From Armatimonadota bacterium (GTDB lineage Bacteria > Armatimonadota > UBA5829): 12,528 bases of DNA. The stretch spans positions 2,604 to 15,131 of the forward strand of contig JAMCYN010000078.1 in NCBI GenBank assembly GCA_023474015.1, read 5' to 3'. A program made the position numbers and the translations under genes. Shown here one piece after another: positions 6,315 to 12,528 of the stretch; position 1 is the stretch's first letter; the number at the start of each line of letters is the position of its first letter. Under the pieces are notes generated by a model, which worked only from the letters and a program-made list of their open reading frames with translations, did not search any database and was not told where the DNA came from.

Positions 6315-7362
6315 CGTCGATTTCACCACTACCCTGAAGCTTCTTGACCTCTCGCTCCAAGGCTCGCAAACGTTCCAAGATATCGGGTAAATGCAGCCTC
6401 GCGGCCTCCACCCTCTTCTCCGACCGATGATCTCTGGCCGGAAATCCCGAGACCGTTGCACCCTTCCCCACGTTTCCAATCACGCCCGCCCTGGCAGCTA
6501 TCACGGCTCCGTCCTCTATTCGGACGTGGTCCTTGATGCCCGTCTGGGCAGCCAGAGTGACTCCATTGCCTATCTCAACGCTTCCCGCCACACCGCTCAA
6601 AGCGACGACCACGCAGTTTGAACCAAGTTTCACGTTGTGCGCTATATGCACCAGGTTATCGATCTTGGTTCCGATGCCGATAACGGTCGCGCCGGTCTTG
6701 GCGCGGTCAATGGTCGAGTTCGCGCCGATCTCGACGTCATCCCCGATTTCGACAATCCCCGCGTGGGGAAACTTCATCAGCCCGTTCGCCGAAGGCTTGT
6801 AGCCGAAACCGTCAGCGCCTATCACAGCGCCCGCGTGCAATATCACACGCTTTCCGATCCGGCATTTCGGGTAGATGGTCACGCCGGGGTAAATCTTAGT
6901 CCCCTCGCCGATTGTGACCGACTCACCCACATACACATTTGGAAACGCAACGCAGCCGTCTCCCAGACTCGCGCCGCGTCCGATGAAGCAATTCGCTCCA
7001 ATCGCGACGTTCTCGCCCAGGCGTACACCCTCTTCGACAACCGCTCCAACACCGATTCCGACCGCCGGAACCAGCTCCTCACCGCGAAAATAATCCAACA
7101 CCCTGGCGAAAGCCTCAGCGGGTCTAGCAACCTTTATGACACACTTCCCATCGCAAGGCCGCGCCACGTCAACGCCGCAGATAATACAGGAAGCCTTCGA
7201 TTCCAAAGCCTTTCGGAAGAACTTCGCGTCCTCCGCCAAAACCACATCACCTGCTTCGGCGTCATCAACATTCGCCACGCCATCAACCGCGAGACCCGAA
7301 TTTCCCTCAATATCGCCGTCGATAAGTGAGGCTATGCGCGCGGCGGTAGTATTTGCAGACAT
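6298..7362 (-). CDS. lpxD: UDP-3-O-acylglucosamine N-acyltransferase LpxD
   Basis: LpxD adds the second hydroxyacyl chain to UDP-3-O-acyl-glucosamine, as a cytoplasmic trimer. The 354 residues (E. coli 341) comprise an N-terminal uridine-binding domain (about 1-98), a long left-handed beta-helix of hexapeptide repeats (about 100-310), and a C-terminal helix (about 320-345, [18 protein letters not shown]). The stretch [11 protein letters not shown] holds His239 and His242; the latter aligns with catalytic E. coli His239. ADGFGY (183-188) is also typical. The ATG at 7362 is chosen over the TTG one codon earlier, because AAAGGG lies at good spacing. It overlaps the previous gene's stop by one base (TGATG), implying translational coupling, and its 3' end overlaps lpxC by 17 bases. 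Confidence 0.96.
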   Translation of the reverse strand: MSANTTAARIASLIDGDIEGNSGLAVDGVANVDDAEAGDVVLAEDAKFFRKALESKASCIICGVDVARPCDGKCVIKVARPAEAFARVLDYFRGEELVPAVGIGVGAVVEEGVRLGENVAIGANCFIGRGASLGDGCVAFPNVYVGESVTIGEGTKIYPGVTIYPKCRIGKRVILHAGAVIGADGFGYKPSANGLMKFPHAGIVEIGDDVEIGANSTIDRAKTGATVIGIGTKIDNLVHIAHNVKLGSNCVVVALSGVAGSVEIGNGVTLAAQTGIKDHVRIEDGAVIAARAGVIGNVGKGATVSGFPARDHRSEKRVEAARLHLPDILERLRALEREVKKLQGSGEIDDGGCV

Positions 7363-8495
7363 CAACTGCCCTTTGCTCTGTATAATACGGGCTCACAGGC
7401 GCGCCACCCTCGTGTCCGCATTAGATCGACAAACTCCCGCGTGGCATCGGGTAAAGCAGTGCCGGACGGGACAAATACCACTTTTACGCCCGTTTCCTCG
7501 GCCATCTTTAATACAGCCCGGCGGACATCGCTTCGAATCCGCGCCTCAAGAGCCTCCGAATCAGCCTGCCAATAGCACATATCTCCGACGCAAACTCGTT
7601 TCGACACCGCTATGTCTGGAACACCTTTAGGGTGCCTGCCATCCTTACGAGCCCCAGCACCTAACATACTCGGAAACGCGCCGAACGCGTTCATGTCGTT
7701 CAGTATCTGGCTCCGCGCCGAGGCCGCGCGAGTCTCGATATCCTTTGCCTCCACGCTGCCGTACTCGTTCAAAGTTGAATCGATCTTCTCGTTCATGCCT
7801 TGCCTGAGCATCTCAATCTTCGCCTTTGCATCCGCGTTTACCCGATCAGTTTCAGCGTCGTAAACGGCCCGCAGAGTGTTGAGTTCGGACTGGGCCTGTT
7901 GCTCCTTTAGCTTAATTGCCACGGTGTCGAGTCCGGGGCTCCCTCCCGCTGCTACATGCAGAGCGTCGGCTCTAATCTGAGCCTCCAGGAGATTACGGCG
8001 ATGCTTCTGGGTAACCGACGAGGCCTCACTCGCGGCCTCATCTTCGATCTGGCGCTCACGCACTCTTAAGTCAGACTCCGCATTCGCCCCTATCGACGCC
8101 CGGCTCGCATCCAACCGCGCCTGGAGCGATCTTCGCTGCTCCATCTCAAGCTGCCTCAGCGCCTCATCGGCGCGTCGCACCGTCGCTTCTTCAAGGCTGC
8201 TTCTCAGCGCCCTGTCGGCTGCGTCAGACCTCTGCCTGACGACGAGCGACGCCGGCTTTCGAACCACGGAATATCCCGCGCGCGAAACCTGCCGAATCCC
8301 GGTAACGGTGGACCTCATCGTAGCCAGCGCGCCCCAGTCGGGATGCATATTCACCAGCCTCCCGACATCAACAAACACCGTCCGTGGAGGCGGCGTCTCA
8401 CGACGACCATCTCCGGGCGAAATGCTCAGGAACGCCGCGCCTATCCCCGCCACGGCGATGACCACCAAAACTAAACAGTAGATCGCCAGTTTCAA
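7362..8495 (-). CDS. membrane-anchored periplasmic coiled-coil protein, OmpH/Skp-like
   Basis: This 377-residue protein has an N-terminal hydrophobic segment (about 4-25) that acts as uncleaved anchor or signal peptide, then a short OmpH-like strand [12 protein letters not shown] (41-52). A long charged, Ala/Glu/Arg-rich region (about 85-285) is predicted to be coiled coil. A C-terminal region follows ([26 protein letters not shown], about 320-345), resembling the end of OmpH proteins, where an alternating helix and strand close the body. It is far longer than Skp (about 160 residues). Four cysteines occur, three in the C-terminal periplasmic part (CVGDMCYW and WRACEP). It probably works in outer-membrane protein or LPS traffic next to the shorter Skp paralogue 18 bases upstream. 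The start is TTG with GGAG 8 bases before it. The family assignment is moderate; the exact role is unknown. Confidence 0.7.
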   Translation of the reverse strand: MKLAIYCLVLVVIAVAGIGAAFLSISPGDGRRETPPPRTVFVDVGRLVNMHPDWGALATMRSTVTGIRQVSRAGYSVVRKPASLVVRQRSDAADRALRSSLEEATVRRADEALRQLEMEQRRSLQARLDASRASIGANAESDLRVRERQIEDEAASEASSVTQKHRRNLLEAQIRADALHVAAGGSPGLDTVAIKLKEQQAQSELNTLRAVYDAETDRVNADAKAKIEMLRQGMNEKIDSTLNEYGSVEAKDIETRAASARSQILNDMNAFGAFPSMLGAGARKDGRHPKGVPDIAVSKRVCVGDMCYWQADSEALEARIRSDVRRAVLKMAEETGVKVVFVPSGTALPDATREFVDLMRTRGWRACEPVLYRAKGS

Positions 8496-8513
8496 ATAAT
8501 GCGCTCCGTGATC

Positions 8514-9188
8514 TTATTTGCGGCTCAGCTCGTCAATGACCTTGTCGGTAACGTCGTTACCGCCGAACAGCACAGCCTCTTTGGCCACTACCAGCGTCAG
8601 TCCCTTTGCGCTCGCGACCTTGGTTATAGCATCGCGCACTTCGGTCTCGGCCTTTCCGTTCACTTCCTGCATTTTGCTCTGCAGCAGACCGTCATAGTCC
8701 TTGGTAAGAGCCGTTCCGGTATCCTCGGACTTCTTACGAATGGCCTGAAGCTCGTTAAGACGGGCCTTGTCCTGATCCTTAAGGTCTTTGGTTCCCTGAA
8801 GCTGCTTCAGCTCATCATCTTTAGCCCGCTCCGCGTCCTTGAGAGCCTTGATTCGAGCGGTGTCCTTATCGTTCGCACCTTCCTTGGTCGATAAATCGAT
8901 AAGCTCCTTGACCTCTTCTTCGCTGAGCATCATGTTTTGGCTGCGCAGCTCAAGCTTGCGTCCGAGACCTTCTCTATACTTGTTCAGTTCCTCGGTATAT
9001 TGCTTGAGGCGGGGTGCGTCCTTGTAGACTTTCTCCACATCAACAACCCCGACCTTCAATTCCGGGTCCGCCGCCAGAGCCACAGTACCAATCAACACAA
9101 CACCGGCAAGCACAAGCGCCAGTACCCACGCCATCCCGCGTGACCTAACCATTCGGTGCACCTCTCTTGTCGTTTTCGAAAGGCGCAT
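8514..9188 (-). CDS. skp: OmpH/Skp-family periplasmic chaperone
   Basis: Skp/OmpH holds unfolded outer-membrane proteins in the periplasm and hands them to BamA. From the ATG at 9188 the protein is 224 residues: a basic n-region, a hydrophobic core (about 20-38), and an ALAA|D signal-peptidase site near 39-40. The OmpH strand VGVVDVEKVYKDAP follows, then long Lys/Glu/Asp-rich tentacle helices (about 60-180), and the usual closing VASAKGLTLVVAKEAVLFGGNDVTDKVIDEL. It is longer than E. coli Skp (161 with signal). The start at 9188 is preferred for a GGAGG (9197-9201) 8 bases upstream and a promoter just above it; the ATG at 9152, with its own AGAGAGGTG, is a fair alternative giving a shorter signal peptide. 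It is the first gene of the unit that runs into the lipid A genes. Confidence 0.88.
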   Translation of the reverse strand: MRLSKTTREVHRMVRSRGMAWVLALVLAGVVLIGTVALAADPELKVGVVDVEKVYKDAPRLKQYTEELNKYREGLGRKLELRSQNMMLSEEEVKELIDLSTKEGANDKDTARIKALKDAERAKDDELKQLQGTKDLKDQDKARLNELQAIRKKSEDTGTALTKDYDGLLQSKMQEVNGKAETEVRDAITKVASAKGLTLVVAKEAVLFGGNDVTDKVIDELSRK

Positions 9189-9210
9189 TGCTACCGCCTC
9201 CGTTGAGCAA

Positions 9211-9239
9211 ATTATAACAGAATCCCAGTGCCTCAACAA
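9211..9239 (-). promoter_or_regulatory. extended -10 promoter for the skp-lipid A unit
   Basis: On the minus strand a perfect TATAAT (9216-9211) is preceded by TGT, giving an extended -10 (TGnTATAAT). A TTGTTG (9239-9234) sits 17 bases further up as a weak -35. Transcription would begin near 9204, immediately before the GGAGG ribosome site at 9197-9201. It is the only strong promoter-like sequence I see at the head of the skp-to-msbA run. Confidence 0.65.
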
Positions 9240-9379
9240 GCAAAGACGCGTTCAGCGCATCCTGCTCAACAAGTCACAAAACGGACGCCCCTAACTACAC
9301 TATATGGCATAGACGGTCTTCCAAGGCCCATATTGCCGCAGTAGGGCGATTTTTCCACAGTTGTAACTGCTCAGTCTTG

Positions 9380-9449
9380 CTGTCATCCTGAACTTGATTC
9401 AGGATATGTTACCTGCGAAGGAGATGCTGAATCGAGTTCAGCATGACAG
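9380..9449. repeat. REP-like twin hairpins (inverted 27-bp arms)
   Basis: Arms 9380-9406 and 9423-9449 are inverted copies, 23 of 27 bases matching, with a 16-base spacer. Each arm also folds alone: ATCCTGAA with TTCAGGAT around CTTGA, and ATGCTGAA with TTCAGCAT around TCGAG (8-bp stems, 5-base loops). Two of the four differences are a compensatory C-G to G-C swap within the small stems. This fits a dispersed palindromic (REP/BIME-type) element lying between two transcription units. Confidence 0.8.
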
Positions 9450-9501
9450 GTACTCATCAAGAGTGAACACTTACCCACAGTTCCGTTCAGGTACAAGACG
9501 A

Positions 9502-9528
9502 GGGCCGGAACCGCGAAGGTCCCGGCCC
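9502..9528 (-). terminator. hairpin terminator after bamA
   Basis: It starts 26 bases past the bamA stop. In the transcript, GGGCCGGGACC pairs with GGUUCCGGCCC over 11 pairs (one G-U), with a five-base UUCGC loop. The run after it (UCGUCUUGU) is only moderately U-rich. The G-U pair exists only on the minus-strand RNA (it is an A/C mismatch on the plus strand), which supports minus-strand function. It would separate bamA from the skp unit. Confidence 0.7.
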
Positions 9529-9554
9529 GATTGCATCCCAAAGTCAAACGAAGA

Positions 9555-11435
9555 TTAGAAAGCCTGGCCCATACTGAAGTGTGTGCGCGCGCCCTCTTTG
9601 CCGACGCCGTAGTCCAACCTCAAGTGTCCAATCGGGGTCGTGACTCTGATCCCGACGCCGGTGCCGAAACTGCCCTGGAAGTTCTGGTGCTGGGGCAGTT
9701 GCGCGATGTTATAGGTGGGATCGCCGCCCCATGCGTCACCATAATCCACAAATATGACACCCGATATCGATTGAGCAATCGGTTTTCTCAGCTCAATGCT
9801 TGTAAGGAGCATTCTGTCGCCCCAAAATCGGTCCTCCCGGTATCCTCTAAGGCTTTCACTGCCGCCCACGAAGAACTGTTCGAAATATGGAATCTTCCCG
9901 GTAGCGTAGCCGGTCCTCATTCGGATGGCTATGGTAGTCCGCTTGTCTTGCGGGGTTTTCTTGGCTCCTTGACGACTGAAGTAGCGTCGTAAGTCCACCG
10001 AAGCTTTTTGGAAGCCACCCTTGAATGGGAACGGTTCGGCGGTGGACACTGGTGTTGAAACTCCATTGACTATCTGGGTAGTCGTCACAGTATTGAATCT
10101 GGTACCATTGACCGTGCCGAATTCCAGCGAGATACCTTCGTATCCGCCCGCGGCGGGATCGATATCTATGTCACGAGTGTTGTGAACCATTCGAAGCGAG
10201 CCCCCCGCGACGTTGCCTTTCTGGATAATGTTGACAAGGTCGGATGGATTAGTGGTACCTGAGTTGAACAGCAAGTTCGGGTCGGCATCGACGTTCTCGA
10301 ACCGTCCGCCCACATATACCCTCGTCTTATCGGTCAACGGCCGGCTGACGGTGACATCCCCACCCTTGTGGCGCTCGTTATAGAATTGGCCGTTCTGGAA
10401 TGCACCGCCGCCGAAGACGCCCGAAGAGAATCTGTATAGCAGCTTATCGAATGCCGTAACGTTGAGTGACGTGTGCTGCTTGTCGATCCAGGGCTCGAAG
10501 AACCCGAGCTCATAACTTGCGCTGCCGCCGGTAGCCTGGGTGGTACCCTGCTCCCACAGCAGGTTCAGGTTCTGAGCCTTTCCCTTAAAGTTGGATTCCT
10601 GCAGCCTGGCCTGACCGACCAGCCTCTGCCTTGAACTGTATCCCAGACCAACCGACACCTGCCCGGTCTTCTTCTCGACCACCGGAATCGTGATTTTCAC
10701 GAGACCGACCTCGGTACCCGGATTGATCTGGTAGGGCTTGATGTCCTCAAGGATATCCAGGTTGTAGATTCGGCGGATGTCCTCGTTGAGTGTGTCCAAG
10801 TTGAGGATCTTGCCGGGCCCGGTCTTCATTTCGCGCAGAAAAACATAGGTCTTGGTTTTCTTGTTGCCGGTGATTTCCACGCTTTCTACCCTGTGCACGA
10901 GTATTGGAACCGTCAACACCCCGGTTTGTGGATCGACGCCTATCTCCTCGGTAACGTAGGCGATATACTTCTTGTCCTTGTAGAGCTCCTGGATCGCCTC
11001 GATATCCTGGTTGAGGCTGGTGGTGTTGAGAACTTGGCCGGGTTTGGTCTTCATCACTGCCCTGACCTGTTCGGCCTTCAAAGGCTCGCTGCCAACGACC
11101 TTGATATCGGTGATCTTCGGATTCTCGGTAACCTCGTAGTTGATCTTCACGCCTTCAGCCGTCTGGTCCTTGTGAACCGTGACGGCGCTAAAGTAGCCGA
11201 GCGACATAATCGAAGCCTTATCTTTGTCCGCGGCCTGGTCCGTGTATTCGTCACCCGGCTTGAGGGTGATGGCATTCTGAATAGTGTCTGTGTTGATATT
11301 CTTGTTTCCGGAAATCGCTACCTCCGTCACCCTTGCGGTCTCCTGCGCCGACAAAACAGTTGGAATGATAAGAATCAGTCCCGCCAGAAGCGTCAGCAGA
11401 ACCAACCCACCTGTTTTCGATATCCGATATGCCAT
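9555..11435 (-). CDS. bamA: outer-membrane protein assembly factor BamA (three POTRA domains)
   Basis: BamA is the Omp85 barrel that folds and inserts outer-membrane proteins. The 626-residue precursor has a signal peptide (1-30, hydrophobic core 10-28, LSA at the cut). Three POTRA domains follow, about 34-106, 107-182 (IKVVGSEPLKAEQV...) and 183-256 (VESVEITGNKKTKTYVFLRE), then a 16-strand-type barrel (257-626). The loop-6 hallmark is GGSESLRGY (524-532), and the protein ends in Phe, the usual terminal residue for barrels. E. coli BamA has five POTRAs and 810 residues, so this is a short form like those of many non-proteobacterial diderms. The ATG at 11435 follows AGGAGG with 11 bases spacing. 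It has its own promoter upstream and a terminator downstream. TamA is an alternative name for three-POTRA proteins, but the skp/lpx context favours BamA. Confidence 0.93.
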   Translation of the reverse strand: MAYRISKTGGLVLLTLLAGLILIIPTVLSAQETARVTEVAISGNKNINTDTIQNAITLKPGDEYTDQAADKDKASIMSLGYFSAVTVHKDQTAEGVKINYEVTENPKITDIKVVGSEPLKAEQVRAVMKTKPGQVLNTTSLNQDIEAIQELYKDKKYIAYVTEEIGVDPQTGVLTVPILVHRVESVEITGNKKTKTYVFLREMKTGPGKILNLDTLNEDIRRIYNLDILEDIKPYQINPGTEVGLVKITIPVVEKKTGQVSVGLGYSSRQRLVGQARLQESNFKGKAQNLNLLWEQGTTQATGGSASYELGFFEPWIDKQHTSLNVTAFDKLLYRFSSGVFGGGAFQNGQFYNERHKGGDVTVSRPLTDKTRVYVGGRFENVDADPNLLFNSGTTNPSDLVNIIQKGNVAGGSLRMVHNTRDIDIDPAAGGYEGISLEFGTVNGTRFNTVTTTQIVNGVSTPVSTAEPFPFKGGFQKASVDLRRYFSRQGAKKTPQDKRTTIAIRMRTGYATGKIPYFEQFFVGGSESLRGYREDRFWGDRMLLTSIELRKPIAQSISGVIFVDYGDAWGGDPTYNIAQLPQHQNFQGSFGTGVGIRVTTPIGHLRLDYGVGKEGARTHFSMGQAF

Positions 11436-11470
11436 CTGCGAAGATTCCTCCTGAATCAGAAGTTGGAAAT

Positions 11471-11491
11471 TAGAAGTTAGAGGTTAGAGAC
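11471..11491. repeat. three degenerate heptamers TAGARGT in the bamA leader
   Basis: TAGAAGT, TAGAGGT and TAGAGAC follow each other at 7-base spacing (plus-strand reading), inside the predicted untranslated leader of bamA and 36 bases before its start. An imperfect extra unit may precede it (AGAAGTTGGAAAT). It differs in sequence from the heptamers at the four-helix element but shares the 7-bp period. Confidence 0.6.
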
Positions 11492-11534
11492 TAAACTCCA
11501 AGACCTCGGATCAACTCACAAGTGCTATCGTGTG

Positions 11535-11564
11535 ATTATACTACAGGTTCTTCGGCCCATACAA
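11535..11564 (-). promoter_or_regulatory. sigma-70-type promoter for bamA
   Basis: The minus strand reads TATAAT at 11540-11535 with TTGTAT (11564-11559) 18 bases upstream, a weak -35. Transcription would begin near 11528, giving bamA a leader of about 93 bases. It lies just before the sigma gene's stop, in the 135-base gap between the two genes. No ECF-type -35 (GGAAC-like) stands out here, so control of bamA by the neighbouring sigma factor is not visible. Confidence 0.55.
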
Positions 11565-11570
11565 GCAACC

Positions 11571-12107
11571 TCACTCCTCACCCAGATACGGTGCAAGCTT
11601 TCCGCGCAGCATGCGGCGGGCGCGAGCTATTCGTGTGCGCACTACATCCACCGACAAATCCGCGGCTTTCGCTACTTCCTCATAGGATAGTCCATGGACA
11701 TCACGAAGAACCGCCACTATTCTATAGTCGGGGGGAAGCTCCGTTATCGCCCGCGCAATTCGTTCTTTCAACTCTTTGCGCTGCAAGACTTCGTCGGGAT
11801 TGTACTCGGAGCCCACAGATAAGCCCAACGGAACCGACGTTTCGGGGTTCTCATCGGTGTCCAGCCACTGGGTCTCGTATTCCCTGCGCCGGTCGCTTTG
11901 TTTGAACTTATTCTTGCACTTGTTGACGGCGATTCGGTATAGCCACGTATAGACTGACGACTCGCCACGAAACTCCGAGAACGACCTGTAAGCCGCCACG
12001 AACGTCTCCTGGGTGACATCAGCAGCCTCATCCCTGTCGCCCAAGAGCCGAAAAACGAGGTTAAAGATAGGCTTCTGGTAAGCATCCACCAGCCCATCGA
12101 AATCCAT
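11571..12107 (-). CDS. ECF-type RNA polymerase sigma factor
   Basis: This 178-residue sigma-70-family protein has only regions 2 and 4. Region 2 (about 3-75) shows the core-binding and -10 recognition helices: DRDEAADVTQETFVAAY (24-40), then FRGESSVYTWLYRIAVNKC (46-64). Region 4 (about 113-176) has the helix-turn-helix: ITELPPDYRIVAVLRDVHGLSYEEVA and VVRTRIARARRMLR (155-168). These groups often answer to envelope stress, and tamB and bamA flank it, but no anti-sigma gene is next to it in the window. The ATG at 12107 is chosen for a GAGAGG about 7 bases upstream; a GTG two codons earlier lies too close to that site. It starts 21 bases after the tamB stop, probably in the same transcript. Confidence 0.92.
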   Translation of the reverse strand: MDFDGLVDAYQKPIFNLVFRLLGDRDEAADVTQETFVAAYRSFSEFRGESSVYTWLYRIAVNKCKNKFKQSDRRREYETQWLDTDENPETSVPLGLSVGSEYNPDEVLQRKELKERIARAITELPPDYRIVAVLRDVHGLSYEEVAKAADLSVDVVRTRIARARRMLRGKLAPYLGEE

Positions 12108-12128
12108 AACCACGCCTCTCCCTGTGTC

Positions 12129-12528
12129 TTACCAGAATGCACCCGTATACTGCGTCTGGACCGTCGCGGTTTCCTGGTTGTCCACGCCCACGCTGAACTG
12201 ATAACGGTCTGAGAACCTATAGCCGACGCTCACCTCGTACTCCACGTCGTTGACATTCGCATATTGCGAGCTCAACCGGCCATAGTAGGAGACATACACC
12301 TTGTTGAATAATTTCCGCGATACGTAGAGCGCGAGCGGCTGAGTGGGACCATACTCCAGGCTGAACTGCTCGAAACCGAACTTTTCGACAAACAGTGTCT
12401 CGACAGGCGCGAACAATGTGCTCGACCCAACCGCTGTCAATATATTTCCAAGTTCGTTCTGAAGAGCCGCTTCACCTCCCGCGAATATTCCCTCGACGTG
12501 GCCGAGCGCCGCAAGCATTTGTTCTCGA
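12129..12528 (-). CDS. tamB: C-terminus of a TamB-like (DUF490) translocation protein, partial
   Basis: The frame is open to the window edge, and the last 133 codons are visible. TamB-family proteins are giant inner-membrane-anchored beta-rich bridges that work with an Omp85 protein and carry lipids (and help barrels) to the outer membrane. The visible part has the family's closing pattern: LYVSRKLFNKVYVSYYGRL, corresponding to the usual 'vGKyLtprLYVSY' block, then a beta-rich VEYEVSVGYRFSDRYQFSVGVDNQE, and an aromatic C-terminus (GAFW). Most members end in Phe; here it is Trp. A tamB next to bamA is common in non-proteobacterial diderms. The call rests on this C-terminal pattern only, because the rest lies outside the window. 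Confidence 0.75.
   Translation of the reverse strand, partial: REQMLAALGHVEGIFAGGEAALQNELGNILTAVGSSTLFAPVETLFVEKFGFEQFSLEYGPTQPLALYVSRKLFNKVYVSYYGRLSSQYANVNDVEYEVSVGYRFSDRYQFSVGVDNQETATVQTQYTGAFW

Larger units (their letters stand above)
9189..9554. other. intergenic region between bamA and skp
   Basis: No convincing gene is seen in these 366 bases on either strand. Going with transcription, it holds the bamA terminator hairpin (9502-9528), a REP-like twin-hairpin repeat (9380-9449), and the skp promoter (9211-9239) with its ribosome site (9197-9201). The rest (about 9240-9379) shows no structure I can support. Confidence 0.75.

Noticed and set aside
6315..6479. N-terminal extension of LpxC (frame open up to 6479)
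   Set aside because: The extension lies wholly inside the lpxD coding end and does not resemble LpxC; the ATG at 6314 fits the family start.
6637..7329. 230-codon open frame on the plus strand opposite lpxD
   Set aside because: It is antisense to a clearly conserved gene with no recognisable domain; long antisense frames are expected at this GC content.
9351..9479. Replication origin suggested by TTTTCCACA (9351-9359) and TTACCCACA (9471-9479), each one mismatch from a DnaA box
   Set aside because: Only two imperfect boxes, no AT-rich unwinding region, no dnaA/dnaN or other origin genes nearby.

Overview
The window is about 12.5 kb of a diderm (outer-membrane) bacterium of moderately high GC. 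It holds one long run of outer-membrane biogenesis and lipid A genes, all on the minus strand. Read in the direction of transcription (high to low coordinates) the order is: tamB C-terminus (partial), ECF sigma factor, bamA, a Skp/OmpH chaperone, a second long OmpH-like protein, lpxD, lpxC, [inserted four-helix-bundle element], fabZ, lpxA (frameshifted), lpxB, an ICMT/PEMT-type membrane methyltransferase, an MsbA-type ABC transporter, and the first codons of another gene. A tamB-bamA-ompH-lpxD-lpxC-fabZ-lpxA-lpxB cluster, with a BamA carrying only three POTRA domains, is the arrangement known from diderm Terrabacteria (Negativicutes, Halanaerobiales, Armatimonadota and relatives) rather than Proteobacteria. 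I favour an uncultured Armatimonadota-like lineage, but this is inference.

Region by region: 11571-12528 carries the tamB end and the sigma factor, 21 bp apart. A TATAAT promoter at about 11535 starts bamA, and bamA ends in a GC-rich hairpin terminator (9502-9528). The 9189-9554 intergenic region holds that terminator, a REP-like pair of hairpins (9380-9449) and an extended -10 promoter (9211-9239). That promoter starts a second, tightly packed unit running from skp down to the left edge, with many overlapping or abutting stop/start codons (TGATG, TAGATG, TAAATG).

Functionally, LpxA, LpxC, LpxD and LpxB make the lipid A disaccharide precursor. FabZ supplies hydroxyacyl-ACP flux, MsbA flips the product, and Skp, BamA and TamB fold and deliver outer-membrane components. 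The methyltransferase may modify lipid A or another envelope lipid.

Two things break the ordinary picture. First, lpxA is frameshifted by an exact 32-bp tandem duplication (3809-3872); removing one copy restores a normal 271-residue LpxA. Second, a 23S-rRNA-intervening-sequence-type four-helix-bundle gene sits between lpxC and fabZ, bounded by inverted arrays of a 7-bp repeat that would form a long RNA stem around the gene. Its array supplies both the C-terminal tail of LpxC and the start codon of the four-helix protein.
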